NCBI GenBank assembly: GCA_022828595.1
Contig: JAKGHH010000001.1
Location: forward strand, 136,667,017 to 136,731,016
Direction: 5' to 3'
DNA from: Nelumbo lutea
Lineage: Eukaryota > Streptophyta > Magnoliopsida > Proteales > Nelumbonaceae
Length of the DNA: 64,000 nt
In this document: piece after piece, positions 23,588-34,641 of the stretch
Layout: each line of letters opens with the position of its first letter
Position numbering within the stretch: the first letter of the stretch is position 1
Position numbers and translations under genes: made by a program
Notes under the pieces: generated by a model
What the model was told of the DNA's origin: nothing
What the model saw: only the letters and a program-made list of their open reading frames with translations
Databases searched by the model: none

Positions 23588-25674
23588 GTGAGTTCATCCT
23601 CTTGTGCTAGTTGTCCCCTTTTCCTCTTTCTTTAGTGATTCTAGTGAGCCCGGGGGTGTCGATGTGCGGTCCTCAGCTCCCGCTGGTGAGGCTAGCTCTT
23701 CGCTAGAGAGCTCCTCTTTGAACCTTTCAGGAGAAGTGCCTTTACCCAAAGTTGGGCCAGCTCGGTTTGAGGAACTTGAACCTCAAGTAGACCGCCTGAC
23801 CTCCGGAGAGGGGGTCTTGTCTTCTACTCGAGGTCGGGATCCGGACAACTTCGGTCCTTCCACGATGACCTCAGACAAATTGCTGTCTTTAATAGCTCGT
23901 TACCGTCTCCCCAATACCCTCGTCTTTAGCATTCATGACCATTACGAGCTCGGGGTCTTTGAGGAGCAACTCGTAGCTGGGCTGCGCTTCCTGCTCCACC
24001 CCTTCATCATAGAAATTATCAAGTTTTTTAACGTCACCATCGATCAGCTTCACCCAAACTCCATCCGTACTATTGTTGGTACGAACTCAATCTTCCATGA
24101 GTATAACCGACCTCTCTCCCTAGATACCTTTAGCTCGATTTGTTCCATTAAGAAAAATTCTTCTTGTTTGCTCGGTGACACCCGACAAAGTTACTATATC
24201 TTACCTCACTCCGGGTTCAAGGTTTTGTTCGGTAACCCAAACAAGGTATTGGTTTGGAAGAGAAGGTACTTTTTTGTTCGGAACCCCGAAGGATGGCCAT
24301 TCCCGACTCACTAGCGAGTGGCCATTAAAGACCCCGGGGTGAGGCTGGATGCAGAGGCTAGGGTGGTCATCCATTCTTGGAGGGACCTTGGCCTAGAGAT
24401 GGAAGATTTCCTGGCTGAGGAGAAGCTTGTGTGAGCTGGGCTGAGTTCTCTTGGTAGACCTCTACCTCGGCACACACATTACTTCTCTCTTTTTCTCTTA
24501 TTTGCACTTACTTCAGTTCGTAGCTGACTGGGAAAAATTTTCTCCCTTTTTTTTTGTAGGAGCTTAGATGGGTGTCGACGCCACTAATCTCTTGAAGAGT
24601 GTTCAAAAGGGGAAGAAGAGAAAGGCCTCGAAAAGATCCCGTCGAGAGGAGGCTACCACTTTGGGTCCTGTCGAACCCGAAGTCGCAGTGTTAGAGCCTA
24701 CCACAGCCAAGCTTCCAGGGGAGGATGTTCGTCCCCATCCTCCGGTTGTTGACCTGGATGAAGATCAGGGTGAGGAGACCCCACCCCGTGAGCCCGAAAG
24801 TACTTCAGTGCCAGAGCCTCAACCCCCCTCAGCAAAGGAAAGCATAATGACTCCGAGGCTCGGGTTCATTAAGAGCAAAGATGCAGTATTTCCTGCGGAG
24901 GTTACGGAGTGGGCTGACATGCCAACAAGTCAGCTCGGAGGAAGAGCATCCAGCTACTGTATTGTGGTAAGTAACCTACCTCTTCACCTATTTTCTTATC
25001 ATTTTTTCAATGATACTTACGCTTGCTTTCCTTTTTAGGTGAACTCTACTATCCACTCGTTAGTCTACCAATCTGAGATCCACTTGAAGCAAGTTTAGGA
25101 GGCTGAAGAGAATGCTCGAAAGCTTTATCGCGAGTTGGACTTAGCTCGGGGTGAAATTATTAGGGCGAAAAAATTAGTTCGGAGCCAAGAGGAGCCGATT
25201 CTGCTGCTAATGGAGGAGAAGAAGAAGCTCAAGGGGGAGAAGGAAGTTCTCCATTGGGAGAATGAAAACCTTGAGGCAATGATCAAGGAGCGCACCGAAA
25301 TCTTTGACACTGCAATTCAGGAGGCAAGGATTCAGAAAAGAGATCGTTCCGTCAAGGAGTTCAAGGAGTCCTCAGAGTTTCACAACCTCCAAGTCGAGTA
25401 CGGTTCCGGCTCGTATCGATTGGGATTCAAGCTCTACAGGTGGTTGGTGCGGCAGAAGTTCCCCGAGCTTAACCTCGGATCCATCTCCATGTCTTCTGTT
25501 ATTCTAGAGATGGAAAAGGAGGCCGACGAGGAACCTAACTCCTTAGAGAGAGAATGTGATGATGAACTCCTTGAAGTAAGACCATCAAAGGAGGCAAGCC
25601 GAGATGACGTGGAGGAGGACCACATGGAGACCGACCTACCTACTAGAGGAGATTTTGGAAAGTCTGATGTCTGA
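23588..25674 (+). pseudogene. Antisense ORF of Tat-1 (gypsy-type 'Transposase_28'-like, spliced), broken
   Basis: A plus-strand gene lying opposite to gag-pol, downstream of integrase. Exon A (to about 24453) encodes the conserved domain: DKLLSLIARYRLP, then a hydrophobic FLLHPFIIEIIKFFNV, QLHPNSIRTIVG and WKRRYFFVRNPEGWPF. An intron 24454-24559 (GT..TTTGTAG) leads to exon B (24560-24966), which is basic at first (KGKKRKASKRSRR) and ends in WADMPTSQLGGRA. A 72-bp intron 24967-25038 (GTAAGT..TTTTTAG) leads to exon C, a long charged coiled-coil-like region ending at 25674. TAG at 24312-24314, a stop near 24434 and one near 25096 interrupt it; the first is shared with copy 1. No upstream ATG in frame is evident. 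The function of this family is unknown, although database names call it a transposase. Confidence 0.75.
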
Positions 25675-25984
25675 ACTTGCCTCTTTTCTTGGACCCCCCG
25701 TATATAGTGTATGTTCCGAGCCTCTGAGATCGGTTGTAGTAGTTGTTGCTTTCCTTTATATATGTTGATTTTTTCTTGCCATATATTCGAAACTTTTTTT
25801 AATGAAGCATAGTGATTCAAACAAAACCTTATGTGTGCAAAAAATTTTCTAAGTGTTTGTTATCCCGAAGTGCCGAGCTAACGAGTTGGGCTCCAAGTAG
25901 GAATTACTTGGTATTGTTGTACGCCGAGGTGGATGGACACTGTAGGGTATATACCCGACCTGTTTATGCATGGGCTACTCAATT

Positions 25985-26175
25985 TCCCAAGCCGAAGAGG
26001 CGACTTGGACTTGTTGCACCTATGCCGAAGAGGCGACTAGGACTTATTACGTTTATGCCGAGGAGGCAACCAAGACTTATCTGCCCATGCCGAAGAGGCG
26101 ACCGGGACTTGTCTGCTTATGCCGAAGAGGCGGTCAGGACTTGTCTGCCTATGCCGAAGAGGCGACTAAGACTTA
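25985..26175. repeat. 33-bp tandem repeat downstream of integrase, copy 2
   Basis: About six units with core TATGCCGAAGAGGCGAC followed by (C/T)(A/G)GGACTTGT(C)TGCC. Because 33 is divisible by three, long open frames appear on both strands across it. The related element at the left window edge has an 88-90 bp version of the same sequence. Confidence 0.85.
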
Positions 26176-26329
26176 TTGTAGTACCGAGATCTTCTGTCAG
26201 CTCGGCACCGTGGCCCTTAGGCTGTTGGGACTGACTCATAGACCTCTCTTCAGCTTGATGTCTTTTTGACCAGTTTGGTGGTCCCAAGGACTTAGAAGGA
26301 ATTTTACATTGGAGTTGTGGACTCATAAG

Positions 26330-27360
26330 TAGTACCTTCTTAGGTTGTTGATGTTCCATGCTCGAGGTACCTGCTTCCCTTCTAGAGTCTCGAGTTCATA
26401 CGTGCCTTCCCCGAACTCCCGTCTTACACGGTACAGACCTTCCCAATTTGGCCCGAGCTTACCCATGGCGGGCTCAGGTACCATAACTTTCTGGAGAACT
26501 AGGTCGCCGACACGAAACTACCGCTTCTTGACCTGGGTGTTATAGTACCGAGCTACTCTCTGTTGGTATGCCGCAATCCAGATGTAGGCCATGTCTCACA
26601 CCTCCTCTACCAGGTCCAGGTTGGTACGGAGCTCATCGTCGTTTGCTTCCTCATCATAGGCCTCAAGTCATAATGTGGGTACCTCGATCTCTGCTAGGAT
26701 AATCGCCTCTATTCCATACATGAGGTTGAAGGGAGTTTCACCCGTCACGGTCTTGATAGTAGTTCGGTAGGCCCAAAGGACACTAGGCAGCTCATCCACC
26801 CACAATCCCTTTGCTCGGTCTAGGCGAGCTTTCAGTCCGCGGAGTATCGCCTTGTTAGTTACTTCTACCTGTCCGTTCACTTGAGGGTCTGCCACCGATG
26901 TGAAGTTTTGTTGAATCCCCATCTCGGTGCACCAGTTTTGGAACTTGATGTCTTCGAACTGCTTGCCATTATAGGATATCAACACGCGAGGTATTCTAAA
27001 ATGACCCACTATGTTTTTCTAGAAGAAGTTCTGCATGTTGCGGGCTGTAATGGTTACCTTGGGCTTGACCTCTACCCATTTCGTGAAATAATCTATTACC
27101 ACAACTAGGAACTTCCTCTGCTCGGTTGCTGGGGGAAAAAGGTCCGAGAATGTCTATCCCCCACTGAGCAAAAGGCCATGGGCTGGTGAGGTATTTAAGA
27201 TCGGCAACAGGTAGTCGGGGGATGTTGGCATGCCTTTGGCAGTTGTTGCATTTCTTGACGAGCTCAAGGGCATCTGCTTTCATGGTAGGCCAGTAATACC
27301 CTTGCCTCAGTGCCTTCTAGGCAAGTGCCATGCCCCCCAGGTGTCCTCCGCAGAGTCACT
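26330..27360 (-). pseudogene. Integrase of Tat-1 (broken)
   Basis: Minus-strand frames give, in order: a zinc-binding part with KCNNCQRHAN (near 27250), the core start QWGIDILGPF (near 27180) followed by a frameshift, then 27009-26668 with RVLISYNGKQFEDIKFQNW, NGQVEVTNKAIL and TPFNLMYG, and a C-terminal GPYRVRR-type stretch near 26400-26450. The family inserts element cDNA into the genome using a D,D(35)E triad. Here the second aspartate is replaced by tyrosine (ISYNG instead of ISDNG); the glutamate in NGQVEV is kept. With the frameshift, this copy should be inactive. Confidence 0.85.
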
Positions 27361-27705
27361 CGTGGATATTGCATAGTACTTGATCCGCTTTTGAAGGCCA
27401 CAAGCAACGTAGGTAGGGGAGTGTGGAGGATTTTCTATACAACTGTTCATCAATCAAAATATATCAGGCTGACTGTCACTCTATCCTCCGAGCTGTATTG
27501 CGCTTTGCTGGCAGGGTCCTGTGGAGAAATTAATTGACGAGTGGGTCGATCTAACTTGGTTCTGCTACTGACACGAGAGCGACCTCTTTTGCCCACCGGT
27601 ACTGGGGTGAGGCAGGTCTTTGATATATACTATCCGCTTTGTGGTGTCACCGGTACTGGCCAATCGAAATAGTGCATCGGCCTCAGCATTCTCGGATCTT
27701 GGTAT

Positions 27706-28047
27706 CTACATGAGGAAGCAAGAGTCAAAGTTCGACAGAATCGCTTTGACCTTGACTAAGTATGCTGCCATGGTTTTGTTGCAAGCCTCATAAGCATCGT
27801 TAACCTGGTTGACCACCAACTGGGAATCGCTGCATATGACGAGGTGTTTTGCTCCCATTTCCTTTTTTAGGTTGAGTCCAGCGATTAGTGCCTCGTACTC
27901 TGTCTCGTTCTTCGACGCTTTGAATCCAAACCGAAGGGTGTACTCTAGCTTCACCTCGCTTGGTCCATACAGGATTAGTTTGGTGCCACTTCCCCGCAGA
28001 TTCGACGAGCCATGTACATGGAGGATCCAGGGCTCCTTGTCCCACAT
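27706..28047 (-). pseudogene. RNase H domain of Tat-1 (altered)
   Basis: One open minus-strand fragment of 113 codons with the RNase H landmarks GSGTKLILYGPSEVKLEY, NETEYEALIAGL and CSDSQLVVNQV. In Ty3/gypsy elements this domain removes the RNA template during reverse transcription. The usual first acidic residue in 'hVDGSS' is histidine here (LHVHGSSN), so a catalytic carboxylate seems lost, while the Glu in ETEYEAL and the Asp in CSDSQ remain. Confidence 0.8.
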
Positions 28048-28264
28048 CGACTTAACCCTGTGGGGACTGGTGCCGCACTGGTCGATTCCTCCAACATATT
28101 AGCGGGCTCAGTCAGTTCTGGGGTCGATGTACTGAACGTGCATTCTATGACAAAATCTGCCAAGACTTGGGCTTTGATCGCTGGTCGGGGCTCAAACCGG
28201 ATATTGTATTCGCTCAGTCCAATGGACCATTTTTTTAATCTTTCAAATACCTCGGGCTTGAGCA

Positions 28265-29314
28265 AAATTTGCCTCAGAGGCCTGTTGGTCAGGACAACAA
28301 TGGTGTGAGCCTAGAAGTATGGGCATAGTTTTTGGGCTGCTATGACTAGTGCATATGCTAGTTTCTTGATATCGGGGTACCTGGTTTCGACATCTGCAAA
28401 ACTTTACTAACATAGTAGACGGGTCGTTGGACCCAGTCTACTTTTCTGATCAGTACCGAGCTGACTACCTCGTCGATCGTGGCGAGGTACAACTTTAACT
28501 CATCTCCTTCTTCAGGTCGGGTTAGAACCAGAGTAGTACTTAAATATTTTTTTACATCATCAAACGTGAACTGGCACTCCTCGGCCCATTCGAAGTGCTC
28601 ATTCTTTTTTATTGCCTTAAAAAGGGACAGACATCGACCCACCGATTTAGACATGAACCGACTCAAGGCTGCTACTCGACCGGGCAGTCTCTGAACTTCC
28701 TTTACTTTTTGAGATGGTTTCATATCTAAGATGGCCTTAATCTTTTCCGGGTTGGCTTCGATGCCGCGTCGGTTCACTATGTAACCTAGAAACTTATCCG
28801 ACATGACTCCGAAGACACATTTTCTCGAGTTCAACTTCATGTTATACTTCCTTAGAATTTGAAAAACGTCATTCAGATCACTTAATAGAGAGCTCGAAAG
28901 TTGGGTCTTCACGACCATGTCGTCCACATAATACTCAATTTTATTACCAATTAATGGTTCAAAAACTTTATTTACAAGGCGCTGGAATGTTGCCCCATTG
29001 TTTTTCAATCCAAAGGGCATAACCTTATAATAGTATAGCCCGAGCTCAATTACAAATACGGTCTTCTCCTAGTCAACAGAATCCATCATAATCTGGTTGT
29101 AACCGGAATAGGCATCCAAAAAACTCAACAACTTGTTCCCCAAGGTCGCATCCACTAGGTGGTCAATCTTGGGTAGTGGAAAGCAGTCTTTCGGGAAGGA
29201 TCTGTTCAGGTTGGTGTAGTCGATGCACATGCGCCACTTTCCGTTGGCCTTCTTTACTAGAATTGGGTTGGCCACCCAACTCAGGTAATGGACTTCCCTG
29301 ATGAAGTATGTCAC
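28265..29314 (-). pseudogene. Reverse transcriptase of Tat-1 (one in-frame stop in the core)
   Basis: The minus-strand frame 29314-29069 gives ANPILVKKANGKWRMCIDYT and FLDAYSGYNQI. After a TAG (29066-29068) it continues in the same frame from 29065 to 28358 with MPFGLKNNGATFQRLVN, the catalytic EYYVDDMVVK box (YVDD), KCVFGV, FLGYIV and the thumb/connection region up to RPVYYVSKVL. This is the best preserved retroelement domain in the window and clearly Ty3/gypsy. It copies element RNA into DNA. The stop and the flanking frameshifts make it non-functional. Confidence 0.9.
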
Positions 29315-29447
29315 AAGGAGCTTCTCAACCTCCTCATCGACTACTCTCCATCATTTTCGGGCGAGGTTGCATTTCTTTTGTCGCATTAAGTTTGTGAGTT
29401 CGAAGTGGACCAAGCAAAAATATCTAAATTTTTAAGTAAACAACTTA

Positions 29448-29705
29448 TTAGTTGAGTTCAAAGTGGCTCGCTGATCGAGACACCAATCTAAAGAGTTCTG
29501 GTTTGAAACTAGCATGTGGATCGATTCTTCTATCGGGGCTGCTCGCTCCTCTGTATGTACCACTCGTTGTTCGAGCTCGAGATCCTCCACTAGTTTTTCC
29601 TTTCAGAGCGGCCACGTAACACTTACGGGATTCAAGTTGGTCACCTCGCACAACCCCTATGTTGTAATCGGTTGGAAACTTCATCGCTAAGTAATAGGTG
29701 GACAC
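29448..29705 (-). pseudogene. Protease-RT linker of Tat-1
   Basis: The minus-strand fragment carries STYYLAMKFPTDYNIGVVRG and SRKCYVAALKGK, a linker I associate with Tat-type polyproteins between protease and RT. It is separated from both neighbours by stops and frameshifts. Confidence 0.65.
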
Positions 29706-29935
29706 TATCGCATGTAGAACATGTGTAATAAGCTGACCTGTTATCGTGTTGTAGGGGGATGGAGTCCTGACTACCAGGAAAGTGTGCTCGAATCATACAA
29801 TGTTCGACCACCTGCTTGCTTCCACTAGTACTGTGACCCGACCAAGGGGCCTGAACTCTTCTCCGCTAAATCCTACGAAGGGTGTGTATTCTGGCTTTAG
29901 GTCATTTTGATATAACTATAGATTATCGAAGGTCT

Positions 29936-30199
29936 CTATAAGAAGATATTCGTCGAGCTGCCCGAATCCACCAGGATTTGCTTCACTTCAAAGTCGTTGG
30001 TTCTGAGCTTCATGACTAAGGCATCATCATAAAGATACTGAATCCTGCGCGCATCATCCTCAGTGAAGTAGATAGGTTCTTCAAGCCGAGGTCGCTTTGG
30101 CAGTTTTTTGCCTTCATTCTCTAGTTCACAGACCAAAGTCCTCCTAGTTGTTGATGTACATCCTGCAATAATGGACCCACCGGTGATCATATTGATCAC
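29936..30199 (-). pseudogene. Aspartic protease of Tat-1
   Basis: Open minus-strand fragment of 87 codons. It begins INMITGG and reaches VKQILVDSGSSTNIFL, the active-site loop (DSG) of retroelement pepsin-type proteases, which cut the gag-pol polyprotein. The second half of the domain follows in a broken frame. Confidence 0.8.
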
Positions 30200-30325
30200 T
30201 TCGCGAACTGGCCTCTCCTTTGGTAGTTGTCGAGGTGGCTGTTCATTCTGCCTGCTAGTCTCGAGGGCATTCCTCCTCTGGTCCCCCTGACGATCCCTTT
30301 GTCAGTTTTCCTGTCCCTTCTCCTC

Positions 30326-32250
30326 TCACAGGATGTAATTCTTCAAGTATCTGCGATGGATAAGCTCTTCGATCTCATCGCGGAGATTTCTGCAATTTTC
30401 TGTGCTGTGTCCATGATCTCGGTGGAAATGGCAATAGATTTTTGGGTTTCTTGTTGCTGGGTCTACCCTTAGCCTGGGCGGCCATCTGACAAAGGAGGAG
30501 TCCTTAATGGCCATTAAGATCTCTCATCGCTTAGAATTCAGAGATGTATAGTTCGTTCTCTCTACTGGCGGAGTCTTGGAATGCCGACTTGACTTGTGGT
30601 CGTGCGAGGGGGACCTGCTTCTTCTCCTGCTTGGGGACTTACTTTTCTTTCTTTTCTGTGCTTTGTTGCTCGTCCCTTCATTTTCTCTCTTCCTCTTTTC
30701 AGCCGGTGGATTATCAGTCTTCTGGTTAATCTCCTCCTTGGTACCGATGAACTCGTCTGCTAACTTAAGGAACTCAGTGATATTTTTTGGTTTGTTGGCT
30801 ACCACAAGCCACTTGAACTCTCTGTGGGCGATTCCCTTCTTTGCTATAGTGAGACGCACCGCTGGATCGAGGTCCAGTATCTTCAGGCAAGTGTCACTGA
30901 AGCGCTTGATGTAGCTTCTGATTGACTCTCCTTCCCTCTGAACCACGTTTAGAAGGCTCTCTTGTGACTTCGGGCATTTCTTGCTGGTAATGAAATGCGC
31001 AGTGGATAAGTCGGCAAACTACGCTCAGCTCTTGATGGAGCCTGGTGCGAGGTTCCTATACCAGGTTCGAACTACTCCCCTGAATGTAGTGGAGAAGGCC
31101 ACACACATACAGGCTTTGTCAGCCCCGACTAGGTGCATCTGAGACAGGAAAGAATCGATGTGATCGTTGGGGTCGAATGACTCGTCATACTTGTCTAGTG
31201 GTGGAACCTTGAAATCTTTCGGCATTGGGGCTGCTAAGAGCTCGGGAGACAGAGGAGATGATTGACTAAGCAAGGGAGGTGCAGTCTTCGTTACCACCGA
31301 GCTTGCTTCTTCCCTTTCTTTAACACGCTCTGCTTGTTGGCTTGGCTTCGCTAGTGGACTATTTCTGGCCGAGGAGAGACGAGTCTTGCAGCGTCGCCAC
31401 TATTGCTTCTTCACTAGCTCAACGTTGGTGCTGCTAACCTCGGTCCGGTCTGGTATCTTGACCCTGGTTCTTTCGTGCTCTTGAACATTATCGCGAGGTG
31501 GGTCTTGGTTCCTTCTCGTTGAGTTCTCCTGGTTGTGGAGTTCGTGCTGGCTATCATGAGGAACTGAAGGGACTGGCCTCGAGTTCGTGCCTTTGGTTCC
31601 AGGCTGGTTGTTATCTCCCTACGACCCTTTGTTCTCTTGTTGGGAGTGTCGTAGCTTGTTGACCCTGTTGAGTTGGCTATCCTCGGGCTTATTTTTAGGG
31701 TTTCCTTGTGATACTGGAGGAATGTGTTGATCGTCCCTCCTTCCACGAGGTGGAGTCTGGCCGATGGGAGGGACTGGCACCTAGGAGGTCCCCTCACCCC
31801 GATGATGGGATCGACGGACGTTCTGTCTGATTCCGGGCCGGTTCTGGTTCTGCCCCTAGCGCAACCCTATGTGCCGAGGTGGAATCGACTACTGGTTTGG
31901 CTGCAGTGGTGGAAATTGCTGTTGATATTGCTGGTACATGTAGTACTGCTAATATTGTTGAAACTGTTGAATCTGTTGCATTTGGATCTGTATCGTCTAG
32001 ACGCACTGAACAAGTTCATGGAACTGGGAGTGCTCGACTCCAGGGGGATCACGGAAGGCACAGAGAAGGTCACACCTACTGGGGGGAGCGGGACGTTCAC
32101 TTGTTGGGTGCCCTATGGTACAAACAGTGATGGGACACCTGAAGCTGTAAGGGGAATAGTAAATTGGTTGATACATACTGTGGGGCCTTGAGGAAAGGTT
32201 GATTGCTGATCTTGCCCCCAGTGACGTTCATTTAGATGCTTTCTCGGTGT
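30326..32250 (-). pseudogene. gag of Tat-1 (broken)
   Basis: On the minus strand the N-terminal part (about 32100-31870) is rich in glutamine (MQQIQQFQQY) with stops. 31297-31025 encodes PLDKYDESFDPNDHIDSFLS and FRGVVRTWYRNLAPGSI, the capsid-like retrotransposon gag domain. Two stops near 31020 interrupt it before VVQREGESIRSYIKRFSDT, then a basic Lys/Arg/Ser-rich region (about 30650-30550) and a zinc-knuckle-like YCHFHRDHGHSTENC (near 30440). Gag packages element RNA into virus-like particles. Confidence 0.85.
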
Positions 32251-32317
32251 TGTTGGGAGAATCCATTGATGTTGGAGCAAAAACTAGAACTGCAACTAAG
32301 ATTGGGATGACCTTTTG

Positions 32318-32342
32318 ATCATTTCCCATAGATGGCGCCAAT
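32318..32342 (-). other. Primer-binding site of Tat-1
   Basis: The minus strand reads TTGGCGCCATCTATGGGAAA directly after the 5' LTR end CCATCA. TGGCGCC is a common start of PBS sequences in Tat/Athila elements; the primer tRNA cannot be fixed by eye. Confidence 0.7.
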
Positions 32343-32907
32343 TGATGGAGCACAATCTGGATGCTCCCTTCTAGATGATGACCCAATGTTCAATGTGCAA
32401 CGAGCAGGTTGTTCTGCAAAACAGTGAGCTCAGAGAACCCGGGGTGGGTAACCCAGTGATATATGCATACCTGGGCCCCCGGGGGGTTGCCGCCTTTATA
32501 TAGAGCTGCCGTGAACCTCATGGAACAGTTATGGGATCTTCAGCCTGGATGGATGAGGTTAGTTCCTATTTTATCCGAGGAGTATTGTATCTGTTAAGGA
32601 GGTCTATTGTGTCTGCCCAATCCGGGCGAGGAGAGGATAAGGCTTGCCATTATGCAGCGTGATCCATCGAGGCCTGGAGTTCATTGGGCAGCTTTTGGAG
32701 TTGATGATGTGTCATTCCGGGTCTTGAGCCTCGAGCTGAATTAGGTGCCGAGATGCCCTTACGCCAAGGTGGTTTTGGGCCGAGGTGACCGAATACCTGA
32801 GCTCTAACTTTTGTTGACTGGGCTCTTTTCGCTGAGTTGTCATCCTTCGGGCAGATCGCGTCCACGTGACCTCTACTTAATAGGTCGTGCCAAATCACCC
32901 TCCATCA
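32343..32907 (-). repeat. 5' LTR of Tat-1 (565 bp)
   Basis: Starts TGATGGAGCACAATC and ends CCCTCCATCA, followed by target duplication CAACT. It has a minus-strand TATA box CTATATAAAGG at 32493-32503. It lacks the roughly 70-80 bp block present in the 3' LTR and has a short extra segment near 32771 (GGTGGTTTTGGGCCG). Confidence 0.9.
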
Positions 32908-33864
32908 CAACTCTTAGCAGCGAACCTCCCTCATTGGACCTCACTCTCTCTCTCTCTCTCTTTGTTTTTCCTCCCTTATCATCACCACTGCATCTACAAC
33001 AAAACATCAAAACCAGGCTTGCATCGTTAGGATGGGGGAAAACAGTTGTCGACTTGCATGCAAACCATGGAAACATCAACTAGGTTGTCGATGACAGAAG
33101 GCAGTTTGGGTGATTTTGATTCCAATTGAAACACAATTGGAATGCAAACTAATACATGACACCTTCCTCTCCAACCTTTCGACTGAGCAACACAACGGCG
33201 ACAAGTTTCTCCCTCGAACTCCTCTTTCCATCTTCTCTCATTCTTTCTCCTCCTCTCTTTCTAGTTGGCCCTCTCTCTTTCTCCTCTAAGTAGCTAATAC
33301 CCGAGATTACACACTGTTCACCTTTGTCTTGAACCTCTGGACCGAGAAACATAGCAACGACCGAGCAGTAGTGAAACCTCTTCCCCCAATCTTTCCTCCC
33401 ATATTTTTTCTCTCATTCTCTCTCCCATATTTTTTCTTAAAAATGAGAAGGTCACTTGTTTGAATGGTGGTAGTGGGCTGTAGACTTAAACAAAAAATGC
33501 CACTCGAGACCTGGTGTTCTCTCGTTGTGTTCATCCAAAAATGATGACGATGAGGAGATCAAGCTTAACCCCAACTATAGGAATGTTGAGTTTTTGATCA
33601 CAACGAGACTGGGGTCATCTCTGCAGCTTGATAATAGAAACATCATCTTCGGAGTAGTGCTTGAAGGTTGGTTTGGTTTGAATTGCATTTGCTTAGAGTT
33701 GCTGAACTATTTTCTGTTTTCATTTTTCCTATCTATGAGTGTTGTTTTGAATTAATTCATCATCAAGCTAATCCATGTATAGGATTTTTTTTTTTCTTTT
33801 GGATAGGTAAGCCGTGTATAGGATTTTTGCTCAACATCATAGTCAATTGACCCATTCCATTTTG
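32908..33864. other. Sequence between Tat-1 and Tat-2
   Basis: No gene recognised. It contains a (CT)n tract at about 32941-32961 and pyrimidine-rich sequence to 33440. It appears to be the continuation of the older sequence interrupted by Tat-1, since the left flank ending at 22590 is purine-rich repeat sequence of similar style. Confidence 0.5.
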
Positions 33865-33869
33865 AGAAC

Positions 33870-34641
33870 TGATGGTGCGCAATCCGGCCGGTCCTAGTTG
33901 TCAACGACCTTGCCTTTGCCTGGAGCAATAGGGGGCCTGAAACAGGGAAGAAAGTGGGGAATCTCAGGGAGGAGCTCGGTGAGATTACTCCGTAGCTCAA
34001 GTTAGTATTCTCTCAAAGGCAAGGTAAAACCAGATGGCGCAAAGTTCACATACCTTGTTCTTGGAGGGTAAGGAGCCTTTTATAACCACCTCGCACACTC
34101 ACTCCTAAGCTTCTGTCAGGTCGGGTATGATTATCTCTGTGCTCCTGCCAGTTTGGGTGTGATCACCTCTGCTGGGACAGAACCGCCACTGCTCTCTTTA
34201 TCGGAGCCATCTCTGCAACTGGAGATGGCGGTGGCAGGTGGCCGTTGAAGTGCGACTGTCAAGCGTCAGATCCCAAGTTAGTCAGGTGTGCTGCCCCTGG
34301 GTACGGACTTCCTCGGTGTCAGGCGTGGTACAGTTGTTCAGTTTGGTGTCCTAGAGGCGAAGTGTTGGAGTGGTGAGCGAGGTGAAGTCTTGAGTTTGGA
34401 TAGAGGTGTGTCCCGAACTGCCATGGGGCAAGCCAGTTCGGGTTGTTGCCCTTTGTGTTTGTAAGGCTTGGGGCCTAAGGAAGAGCTCGGGCTCCTTGCG
34501 GGGAGTTTGAGCTCCTTGTAGGGAGTTCAGACTACTGGTTCCTCCTTTCAGAGCTCGCGCATTGGGCATGCTGTTGTGTCGAGCTGTTGCCTTTGCCACG
34601 TGTTGAGTGATTATGAGGTCGAGCCAAATCTTCCTTCATCA
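33870..34641 (-). repeat. 3' LTR of Tat-2 (772 bp)
   Basis: Pairs with 40912-41684 along its whole length with scattered substitutions. On the minus strand a GGTTATAAAAGG TATA box lies near 34076-34087. The polypurine tract (minus strand GAGTGGGGGGCAAT) follows at 34642-34661. Confidence 0.9.

Larger units (their letters stand above)
18013..30738. repeat. Second copy of the large near-duplicate
   Basis: Matches 4278-17912 in order and orientation. This version continues beyond 30738 into the rest of Tat-1 and the unique right flank, so it is the more complete of the two. Differences include many substitutions, a changed segment at about 21308-21490 and additional bases at about 19690-19740, which is more than sequencing error alone would give. 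Confidence 0.9.
22591..32907 (-). mobile_element. Tat-1: full-length Ty3/gypsy (Tat-type) LTR retrotransposon
   Basis: A complete 10.3 kb element on the minus strand. LTRs are at 22591-23218 (3') and 32343-32907 (5'); both begin TGATGGAG and end CCATCA. The five bases CAACT at 22586-22590 and 32908-32912 are an exact target-site duplication. From the 5' LTR: PBS, gag, protease, RT, RNase H, integrase, a 33-bp repeat array, an antisense gene on the plus strand, PPT, 3' LTR. The domain order and the antisense ORF between integrase and the 3' LTR are typical of the Tat lineage. All frames contain stops or frameshifts, so the copy is not autonomous. The LTRs differ by point changes and by about 70-80 bp missing from the 5' LTR, which suggests it is not very young. 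Confidence 0.92.
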
